Source: Flavobacteriales bacterium UBA3364
Lineage (GTDB): Bacteria > Bacteroidota > Bacteroidia > Flavobacteriales_F > PHOS-HE28
Reading direction: 5' to 3'
Length of the DNA stretch: 26,526 bases
Assembly (NCBI GenBank): GCA_002360495.1
Contig: DEQO01000033.1
Span: forward strand, 1 to 26,526
A program made the position numbers and the translations under genes. Shown here piece after piece: positions 1 to 6,958 of this stretch. Each line of letters begins with the position of its first letter. The stretch's first letter is position 1. The notes beneath the pieces are model-generated. The model ran no database searches and was not told the DNA's origin. It worked only from the letters and a program-made list of their open reading frames with translations.

Positions 1-741
1 CTCAACGCGGTAGGCCAACCATCGACGGTCCAGGCGGGGCATGGCGCCCAAAGCCCGGTGTTCAACAAGATGAGCGCCCACTATGTGGAATTTGCACCGA
101 CGGCGCTCACCGCGCTCGGAACGGGGGATGTCGTTTACCATGCCTCGGAAACCACATTGGGTGGGAGTACGGCCATCGATCATGATCTGTGTCTATCGGT
201 CGGCAACAATGAGGCATTTCTGGACATCCCTTTGTCCGAGCTTTCTCCTGGAACGTACGAATGGCTTCGTGTCTCATTGGCCTATCAGAACTATAACATC
301 CGGTTCGCTGCATCCACCCTGGCATTGACCGGGACGATCGCCTCGTTCATCGGTTACAACACGTACATCGGCTCGTTCCAGGTCGCGGACAGCACCATTC
401 AGGTGAACGCCAACAAACTTCAGGGCTACTGGGCTTTTGAGGTGAACGATCCACCCTTGCCAGTGCCGGTCACCGAGGGCCAGGCGCCTGCAACAACGGT
501 CGTCAATCCCCTGTTCGCGACGTCACCGATACCTTCCGGTTCTTGTGTGGTCACAAGCGCATTCCCGGTCCCGCTGACCATCACCGGCAATGAGACCGAG
601 GACGTGGTGGTGGTCGTTTCTGTGAGCACCAACAAGAGTTTCGAATGGGTGGAAACGGATGCCGACAATGTCTACGAGCCGGTCGACGGAGAAACCGTTG
701 TCGACATGGGGGTGCGGGGCATGATCCCGATCGTGCAGTAG
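1..741 (+). CDS. Unrecognised protein, 3' part (5' end outside window)
   Basis: The frame is open from the first base (reading LNAVGQPST...) to the TAG at 739-741, so this is the last 246 codons of a longer gene. The GTG at 58 is internal and not a credible start. I do not recognise a named family. The visible part is rich in Thr, Val and small residues, with alternating hydrophobic stretches that suggest beta-sheet. It closes with a conserved-looking block at about residues 195-245 (ITGNETEDVVVVVS, then SFEWVETDADN and VDMGVRGMIPIVQ) in which acidic residues alternate with Gly and hydrophobics. An exported or lipoprotein-type product is plausible from the surroundings, but its signal peptide would lie outside the window. 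It ends 1 bp before the stop of the convergent gene at 743, leaving no room for a separate terminator. Confidence 0.8.
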   Translation, partial: LNAVGQPSTVQAGHGAQSPVFNKMSAHYVEFAPTALTALGTGDVVYHASETTLGGSTAIDHDLCLSVGNNEAFLDIPLSELSPGTYEWLRVSLAYQNYNIRFAASTLALTGTIASFIGYNTYIGSFQVADSTIQVNANKLQGYWAFEVNDPPLPVPVTEGQAPATTVVNPLFATSPIPSGSCVVTSAFPVPLTITGNETEDVVVVVSVSTNKSFEWVETDADNVYEPVDGETVVDMGVRGMIPIVQ

Positions 742-742
742 A

Positions 743-1516
743 TCAGGCAGGTTTCTTCACTGGACGTTTCTCACCGTTCACCCAGAGCGCGAGTCCTTCC
801 TCGCGATGGTAGGTGAAGAACACTTTCCCGGCCGGTAGTACTTGGTCCATGTTCCCGGCTTGGTCATCGTACAGGTAGACGCTGTCGCAGGCGAAGCGGA
901 AGTAGGACGTGTCATTCCGGTCTTCGATCCGGGTGTTCGGTCCGATGTTCCTGCGCTTCAAGCGAAGGGTGTCATCCTCTACCACGCGCTCCGGCAGGGC
1001 GACATCCATGAAGCCCATGTCCGTGAACTCCCAGTCCAGCCAGATCAACTTCTGGCCCCAGCTTTCACGTTCGCCCATATTGGCCAGCAGCCACATGGCA
1101 TCGGTCGGTTGCTTCCTGTCCAATGGGAAGAAGCTGGGCAGCATGGTCCAGCTATCATAGCCCGGTGACGATGTTGCGATGATCTCCGGGCCGCCATCGC
1201 TCTTGAGCCGATAGCGATAGAGTCGAACACCCTCGAAGGTTTCGTCCACGTTCGAGGCGACCATGATGAAAGTCCCATCACCCAGATCGAAGGTTACCTG
1301 GATCAGTAGCGTGTCATGGCGGACGTTGTCATCCACTTCCGGGAATTCCACCCGGGGTAGACCGGTTCCACCGTGTATGCCATGAGCGATGTCCTGTGAT
1401 CCGACACTATCCCCTTTCACCGGCTTATCCTGGGGCGGGGCGTCATGACCGCAGCCAATGGCCAGCAACCCACAGCACGCGGCAATTGCGATCAGACTGA
1501 AGGGTGCTCCCCTCAT
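743..1516 (-). CDS. Putative lipoprotein of unknown function
   Basis: This encodes 257 residues. The N-terminus is a lipoprotein signal: a short basic start (MRGAPFS), a hydrophobic core, and the lipobox LAIGC with acylated Cys at about residue 22, followed by a Lys/Asp/Pro-rich linker. The mature part has many Asp and Trp residues (for example IWLDWEFTDMGFMDV) and ends in a basic tail (VNGEKRPVKKPA). I recognise no domain. The start ATG overlaps the stop of the DUF2807 gene upstream (ATGA, 1513-1516), so the two are almost certainly one transcript and translationally coupled. The product is inferred to sit in the outer membrane or periplasm. Its stop faces the stop of the gene at 1-741 with a single base between them. 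Confidence 0.85.
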   Translation of the reverse strand: MRGAPFSLIAIAACCGLLAIGCGHDAPPQDKPVKGDSVGSQDIAHGIHGGTGLPRVEFPEVDDNVRHDTLLIQVTFDLGDGTFIMVASNVDETFEGVRLYRYRLKSDGGPEIIATSSPGYDSWTMLPSFFPLDRKQPTDAMWLLANMGERESWGQKLIWLDWEFTDMGFMDVALPERVVEDDTLRLKRRNIGPNTRIEDRNDTSYFRFACDSVYLYDDQAGNMDQVLPAGKVFFTYHREEGLALWVNGEKRPVKKPA

Positions 1517-2238
1517 TTCACCTGCTTGATGTCACCGGATCCGGCGATGTTCTTGTTCACCTTCGCCGGATCGCCCCGGTAATTGATGTCGCCGCTGCCA
1601 GCGATGGACGCATCAAGGACCTCCACGGCCTCGACCGTGATATCCCCACTGCCCGCCACTTCCGCCTTGCCGCTTGTTGCCTTCAGTCCACCGGCATCGA
1701 TATCCCCGCTGCCCTGCACCGAGGCGTTCAACGAGGCACACGTGCCCTTCAGGTCGATATCCCCGGAACCTTGAACGGTTGCACGCACCGTCTTCGCAGC
1801 CACGGCCAGTCGCAATTCGCCGCTGCCTTGGACCTCCAGGTCGAGTTCGTCCATGGTGAAGGTGTCATCGCCCTTCACATCTGCTGATCCTTGCACGGAG
1901 ACCAGATCCAGGGTGGGAACTGCGATATGTACGATGAAGGGCTTGTCGGTCGAGTAGCACCGCTTCGTTCCTATGTGCCAGACGCCGTTCTTCACTTCCG
2001 TCGTGATGAGGGCGATCAGGTTCGCCTGTCCTTCCGCATCGACTTGTTGTGCATCGGACCTGCTCAGTCGTACCTCCAGGGATCCTTCGACCACAATGCC
2101 GTGGAAGGTCGCTACGGCCAAGGGTTGCTTGACCGGTGCACCAGCACCCTTCTCACAATCCCAAGGCGTACAAGCGGAGATGAAGGCCACACTGGCGATA
2201 AGTGCGGGCAAGGTGAAGCTGAGTCGCATGGTGTTCAT
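1513..2238 (-). CDS. DUF2807 (head GIN domain) lipoprotein
   Basis: This encodes 241 residues from the ATG at 2238 (MNTMRLSF...). An in-frame ATG at 2283 would add 15 residues ahead of the signal and is less likely. The signal peptide ends in the lipobox FISAC. The rest matches the DUF2807 / 'putative auto-transporter adhesin, head GIN domain' family: a Phe-His-Gly-Ile-x-Val segment near the start, then seven rungs built on the motif (V/I)(Q/A)GS(G/A)(D/E), for example VQGSGDIDL, VAGSGDITV and IAGSGDINY. These are the turns of a beta-helix. The family is widespread in Bacteroidota; its molecular role is unsettled and the adhesin label is only a database name. It is the first gene of a two-gene operon, with an ATGA overlap to the next lipoprotein. 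Confidence 0.88.
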   Translation of the reverse strand: MNTMRLSFTLPALIASVAFISACTPWDCEKGAGAPVKQPLAVATFHGIVVEGSLEVRLSRSDAQQVDAEGQANLIALITTEVKNGVWHIGTKRCYSTDKPFIVHIAVPTLDLVSVQGSADVKGDDTFTMDELDLEVQGSGELRLAVAAKTVRATVQGSGDIDLKGTCASLNASVQGSGDIDAGGLKATSGKAEVAGSGDITVEAVEVLDASIAGSGDINYRGDPAKVNKNIAGSGDIKQVK

Positions 2239-2354
2239 GGTCAATACTGTGGAGGGGAATGCTCTTCCTATCATGGGACGCATCGGTCCATGCCGATGTT
2301 ACGGCGAAGTTACCCCGCTTGGAGGACCTGAACCACCAGCCGTTCGCGATGTGC
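2239..2354. other. 116-bp gap upstream of the lipoprotein operon
   Basis: This gap lies between the stop of the stalk-protein gene and the start of the DUF2807 gene, both on the minus strand. On the minus strand I see TAACTTCG at 2312-2305, one mismatch from the Bacteroidota -7 box TAnnTTTG, which would give a leader of about 60 nt. No matching -33 TTG is evident. I see no convincing terminator hairpin for the upstream gene. Confidence 0.3.
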
Positions 2355-5300
2355 TCAACGCACCAAGGTCACGGATCCCTCGTACATCAGGTCCTTCACT
2401 TTGATCACGTAGAAGTAGGTTCCGGCAGAACATATCTCACCGCTGAAGTTCCGGCCATCCCAGGTGATATTGTTCCCCAGGCTCACGAACACCTTCTGTC
2501 CCCAGCGGTTCATCACGTCCATGGAGGTGCATGGGCCGAGGAGGGCATCGCTGTTCAAGGTGAATACATCGTTCTTGCCATCACCGTTCGGCGTGAACAC
2601 GTTCGGTATTTCAACATCCACCATTTCGTTGTAATCGGCCATGGTGTAGGTCTGGCTGAACGAATCGGTGCATCCCTGCGCATCGGTGATCTCCAAGGTG
2701 ACGGTCGACGCCTGGCCGTAGGGCAGGAAAACCTGTGGGTCCTGATCGGTGCTGGTGGTACCGTTGCCAAGGTCCCAGTTCCAACTTACGGCGTCGGTGC
2801 TGGTATCGGTGAGGAAACCACGTAACGTCTCGCACCCCGGCTCGAAGCGGGCCGTGAACCCGGCCTGTCCCAGTGCATTGATGGTGATGGTCGCTGACGC
2901 CGTGCTCGTGCAGGTGTCGTTGCTCACCGTAAGCACATACGTGGTCGTGACAGTGGGTGTCGCGATCGGGTTCGGGGAAGTGGGGTCGTTCAATCCGGTC
3001 GCTGGTGTCCATTGGAAACTGCTGCCAGGAACACTTGTCGGTGATCCGCCCAAGGTGACAGGTGAACCGCCGCAAATGGATGCACCAGATCCGGCATCGA
3101 TCGGCGGATCATTGCCGACGGTAATGGTGACCGCGTCGCTCGCTGAACAGTTGTTCGCGTCCGTGATGGTCAGGTTGTAGGTCGTCGTGTTCGGCGGTGT
3201 CGCCACCGGGGTCAACGATGTCGGATCGTTCAATGATCCGGCCGGGCTCCATGCTGCGGTGCCATTTCCACTTCCGGTCAGCCCTACGCTGGAGCCTTCG
3301 CACAACCAGGCGTCGCTGCCTGCATCGACGGCCGGTAGTTCGTTCACCGTAACCGTCATTCCGTCGGTGGAAGAACATCCGTTCCCATCGGTGAGGGTCA
3401 CCGTGTACGCCGTTGTACTGGTCGGTGATGCTACAGGGTTTGCGATCGTGGTGCTGCTCAATCCGTCACCCGGGCTCCAAACAAAGGACCCGGTCCCGGT
3501 GGCATTGAGTTGAACACTGCTTCCGGTGCAAAGCGGAACGTCCGATCCGGCCTCGAGCGACGGCAGCTCGAACACCTCGATCATGACCGTGTCCGTAGCC
3601 GTGCATTGGTTGTTGTCGGTCACCAGAACGGAATAGATGGTGGTCGAGGATGGCGACGCATTGGGATTCGCAGCCGTTGGATCGTCGAGATCGGTGGCAG
3701 GGCTCCATTGGAAGCTCGCGCCCGAAGGGCCGGTTGGAGTACCTCCGATCGGCAGTGATCCGCCGTTGCAGAGGCTGTCATCAACACCCGCATTCGCTGT
3801 CGGTAGGGTGAATACGGTGATGTCCAGGAGGGCATCTGCCGTACATCCACCGCCATCCGTGACCGTCACCGTGTACGTTGTGCTACTGCCAGGGTAGAAG
3901 AGCGGGCCAGCGATCGTGGCGTCACTGATGTCCGTTGCCGGCGACCACGCATATGCGTCGCCACCGGTCGCAGTGATCTGCGTGGTGTCACCGGCACAGA
4001 TCGTCTGGTCGCCGGTGAACTGTATCTGCGGTGTGGTGATCGTCACTACGACGATCGCACTATCCGGACAGAGCGTGCCATCGCCAGCGACGTAGGTGTA
4101 ATTACCCGAAGGATCCGTTGCCGGGTCCAGTTGTGCGCTGTGCGCTGCCAGTGATGGGTCGAGCCAGATGCCACCTGCATCAGGCGTTCCACCGAGCAGT
4201 GTTCCCAGATCCACGGTCGCTCCCGAAGAACACGTGGTGATGCTGCCATCGTCCCCTGCGTTCCCTGGCTCGTTCACCGTCACGACGACCTCGTCCTGCG
4301 CAGTACAGGTGGTGGCATCGAGCACGGTCACGGTGTAGGTGGTCGTTACGGATGGTGAAGCCGTCGGCGTTGCGATATCCGTAGCACTGAGACCGGTTGC
4401 CGGGGACCAGGAGAAGGTGCCTGGACCGGGCGTTCCGATCACCACGCCCGATCCATTGCAGATCGAACGGTCGGGTCCGGCATTTGCGCTCGGCAGCACG
4501 TTCACCGTGATCGTTGCTTGATCGGAATTCGTGCAGGTGTTCGTACCCGTTGCGGTGAGCGTGTAGATCGTCGTCGTTTCCGGCGTGCAGATGGGGTCGG
4601 GTGCGGTAGCATCGCTCAGTCCGAACGGTGGGGTCCACAACAACGCGCCTGTTCCTGATCCTTGGAGCTGGACGCTTCCGCCGTAGCAGACCTCCAGATC
4701 CGGGCCGGCATCCACATCCGGCAAGGGGAGGACGGTCACCTCCATCGTGTCCGTGTTGACGCAGCTGTTGGCGTCGGTGACCGTCACCACATACTCGCCA
4801 TCTACGGTCACACTGAGCGTTGGATTCGCCAAGGTGTTGTCATTCAACCCCACAGCAGGAGACCATGCGAACGTGCTTCCTGCAGGCCCGGTAGGCGCAC
4901 CGCCGAGTTGGATGGTGGTGCTTGCACAAGGTGTGGCGTCAGGTCCCGCGGAAGCGGTCGGCAGATCGTTCACAGTAACGACCACGCTGTCCGTATCCGT
5001 GCAGTTCGCTTGATCGGTGAGTGTTACGGTGTAGGTGGTCGTGATGGAAGGTGTGGCGATGGGATCGGCGATGTCCGTCGCGTTGAGACCGGTCGCTGGT
5101 GCCCAGGAAAAGCCCCCTGTCCCGGTGGCTTGTAATTGGGCACTTCCGCCAGCGCAGAAAGCCGCATCGCTGCCGGCATCCACCTGGGGGTCGCTCACGG
5201 TTACACGCACGGTATCCGTGTTCGCGCAGCCACTGTTCTGTACGGTCACAACGTAATCGGTCGTCACGAGGGGTGTGGCGACGGGGTTGGAGTTCGTGGG

Positions 5301-6953
5301 GTCGTCCAGTCCGGTCGCCGGGGTCCATTGGAAGCTGCTGCCCGGCGGGCCCGTAGGTTCGCTGCCGAGTGTGGCACCGGCACCCAGGCACACCAGGACA
5401 TCGGCACCGGCGATGGTCACCGGCAAGGACACGACGTTCACTTGCAGTGTGGTCGGTCCACTGAGGCATCCTTGCGCGTTGGTCGCTACGACCTCCACTG
5501 AGCCGGGTCCTGCACTGCCCCAATCCACCGTGATGCTGTTCGTTCCCTGGCCGGTGACCAAGGAACCACCGGTAACGGTCCAAGCGAATGTCGTCCCGTT
5601 GATGTTCGGTGTGGTGTACACACTGCCCAGCTGCCCTTCGCAGACCGGAGATGGCCCGACGATGTTGCCGGGGCTGTTGATGCCCATGACCAGTACGGAG
5701 TAGATCACATCCAGAGCACGCGGTGGGCAACCGTTGTCCGTTACGCTCACGCTGAAGAGGTACGGCTGGTCCTGCGCCTGTGCGCAATCCGTGTCCCAAC
5801 AGAAGGTACTGGCTACGCTCGTCTGGCCATCGACCGGAGCGGTGATCGTCGCTGGTGGTGTGAAGAGTGAACTATTGAAGATGATGCCGCTCGCTGTGAG
5901 TTGCAGTGAATCCGCATTCGGGTCCTGGAAGGAAAGGTCGAAACACAACTGGTCGCCGGCCTGTACGCTGTAGCTGATCGGCTGCACACCGATCGGTTCG
6001 GGGGCATCGTTCGGTGGACAGACAACGGCTTGCAATTGCAGGTCACGTCTGGTGCGTCCGATCAATATCCCGTTGCGGTATTCCTTCACCTCAACAGCAA
6101 CGACATAGTTGCCCTGTACGGTGGGTCTGTAGCGGGTCAACCCGGTGGCGCCATCGATGAAGGAATAGCCCCCCGCACCGAAAGGCTGGGTTACGCTGTA
6201 GCCCGGTAAGTAGTCCACCAGGGGGATGTTGTCGGGGAGGAAGAAGGGTGGATCGATGATGCCTCCGCCACCATTCAAGCTGTTGTAGGGAACTTCAAAG
6301 GAGAAGATCAACTGGTCCCCGTCAGGGTCGGTCGCGCTGTTGACGAACGTGTTGGTGTCGTTGATACAGAGCAGGGGTGTTGGATCACCCAACCAAATGG
6401 GTGATGAGTTCGGCAGCAGGGGAGGTGGGATGAACGCGTAGAAACCGATCCCCGTGTTGTTCGGATCGTCCAGGTTGGTGATGCTGAGGTTGCGCGCGTT
6501 CATGTGGAAGTACAGATGGTAGCCGCCGAAGTTCAGGGGCAGGTCCACCGTGCCGCTCAAGGTCCCGAGGTTGGTGCAGATGCCGGCACCGATGGTGCAT
6601 CCCCCAGGAAGGTTCGGCACGATCGCTGTGCTGTCGCCAAGGGTCAGGTTCGCCGTGGCGACCTGTTGCTTGTCGGCATTGGGTGCCAGTGGGTCCTGTA
6701 GGTACACGCCAACGGGCATGATCCCATTGTTGGTATTCAGCAGGGATTGCAGCGCCCAGTTGCTGTCGTCGCCACAGTTCAAATAGAACTGCATGTAAAC
6801 GAGGTAACGATACACCTGGCTGCCGGGGCTGGTCTCACCGATGTAAGTGTATCCGATGTTGCCTCCCACGAGGTGGGTGGCTTGCGCTGGTGTGGTCAAG
6901 GCGAAGGCCGTGAGCAGGGCCACATGGTTGAGGATGCGCGTGATCCGTGTCAT
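2355..6953 (-). CDS. Giant PKD/Ig-like repeat surface protein with type B T9SS domain
   Basis: This encodes 1532 residues from the ATG at 6953, chosen because it gives a clean signal peptide (MTRITRILNHVALLTAFALT, cleavage near PAQA) and starts 5 bp after the previous stop. The mature N-terminus (THLVGGNIGYTYIG) is typical of Bacteroidota surface proteins of this class. A PKD-like domain lies at about 430-510 (PGNIVGPSPVCEGQ...). Residues 512-1360 hold eleven tandem repeats of about 77 residues, with consensus AGxDxxxCxGxxxxL, then FxWSPATGL, then TTTYTVTVTDxxxC. A PKD domain follows (WNWDLGNGTTS). The last part, from about residue 1446, contains NVFTPNGDGKNDVF, MNRWGQKVF and YEGSVTLVR: the gliding-motility-associated C-terminal (CHU_C, type B) sorting domain. 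It is predicted to be secreted through T9SS and held at the cell surface as a long stalk; an adhesive role is inference. Confidence 0.93.
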   Translation of the reverse strand: MTRITRILNHVALLTAFALTTPAQATHLVGGNIGYTYIGETSPGSQVYRYLVYMQFYLNCGDDSNWALQSLLNTNNGIMPVGVYLQDPLAPNADKQQVATANLTLGDSTAIVPNLPGGCTIGAGICTNLGTLSGTVDLPLNFGGYHLYFHMNARNLSITNLDDPNNTGIGFYAFIPPPLLPNSSPIWLGDPTPLLCINDTNTFVNSATDPDGDQLIFSFEVPYNSLNGGGGIIDPPFFLPDNIPLVDYLPGYSVTQPFGAGGYSFIDGATGLTRYRPTVQGNYVVAVEVKEYRNGILIGRTRRDLQLQAVVCPPNDAPEPIGVQPISYSVQAGDQLCFDLSFQDPNADSLQLTASGIIFNSSLFTPPATITAPVDGQTSVASTFCWDTDCAQAQDQPYLFSVSVTDNGCPPRALDVIYSVLVMGINSPGNIVGPSPVCEGQLGSVYTTPNINGTTFAWTVTGGSLVTGQGTNSITVDWGSAGPGSVEVVATNAQGCLSGPTTLQVNVVSLPVTIAGADVLVCLGAGATLGSEPTGPPGSSFQWTPATGLDDPTNSNPVATPLVTTDYVVTVQNSGCANTDTVRVTVSDPQVDAGSDAAFCAGGSAQLQATGTGGFSWAPATGLNATDIADPIATPSITTTYTVTLTDQANCTDTDSVVVTVNDLPTASAGPDATPCASTTIQLGGAPTGPAGSTFAWSPAVGLNDNTLANPTLSVTVDGEYVVTVTDANSCVNTDTMEVTVLPLPDVDAGPDLEVCYGGSVQLQGSGTGALLWTPPFGLSDATAPDPICTPETTTIYTLTATGTNTCTNSDQATITVNVLPSANAGPDRSICNGSGVVIGTPGPGTFSWSPATGLSATDIATPTASPSVTTTYTVTVLDATTCTAQDEVVVTVNEPGNAGDDGSITTCSSGATVDLGTLLGGTPDAGGIWLDPSLAAHSAQLDPATDPSGNYTYVAGDGTLCPDSAIVVVTITTPQIQFTGDQTICAGDTTQITATGGDAYAWSPATDISDATIAGPLFYPGSSTTYTVTVTDGGGCTADALLDITVFTLPTANAGVDDSLCNGGSLPIGGTPTGPSGASFQWSPATDLDDPTAANPNASPSSTTIYSVLVTDNNQCTATDTVMIEVFELPSLEAGSDVPLCTGSSVQLNATGTGSFVWSPGDGLSSTTIANPVASPTSTTAYTVTLTDGNGCSSTDGMTVTVNELPAVDAGSDAWLCEGSSVGLTGSGNGTAAWSPAGSLNDPTSLTPVATPPNTTTYNLTITDANNCSASDAVTITVGNDPPIDAGSGASICGGSPVTLGGSPTSVPGSSFQWTPATGLNDPTSPNPIATPTVTTTYVLTVSNDTCTSTASATITINALGQAGFTARFEPGCETLRGFLTDTSTDAVSWNWDLGNGTTSTDQDPQVFLPYGQASTVTLEITDAQGCTDSFSQTYTMADYNEMVDVEIPNVFTPNGDGKNDVFTLNSDALLGPCTSMDVMNRWGQKVFVSLGNNITWDGRNFSGEICSAGTYFYVIKVKDLMYEGSVTLVR
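2877..5420 (-). repeat. Eleven tandem ~77-residue PKD/Ig-like repeats (coding)
   Basis: These are tandem coding repeats inside the stalk protein. Two lengths are interspersed. The long form has a Thr-Gly-Pro insertion before the Trp strand (PTGPPGSSFQW in repeats 1, 3, 8 and 11, with small changes). The short form lacks it (for example TGTGGFSW, ATGTGSFVW). Repeat 6 (GNAGDDGSITTCSSG...) is divergent and lacks the SPATGL block. All eleven repeats keep two cysteines, one in the first strand (xCxG) and one near the end (xCTxTD), which probably form a disulphide in each module. The DNA copies are diverged, with no long identical blocks noticed. Confidence 0.85.
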
Positions 6954-6958
6954 TGCAT

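Noticed and set aside
2877..5420. Regular DNA repeats that could suggest a CRISPR or satellite array
   Set aside because: The period of about 230 bp matches protein modules in one continuous frame, the repeats are diverged, and there are no short identical direct repeats with unique spacers.
4939..5799. Minus-strand frame of 286 codons inside the stalk gene
   Set aside because: It is an alternative frame of the repeat DNA. The Arg/His-rich translation is typical of frame-shifted GC-rich sequence.
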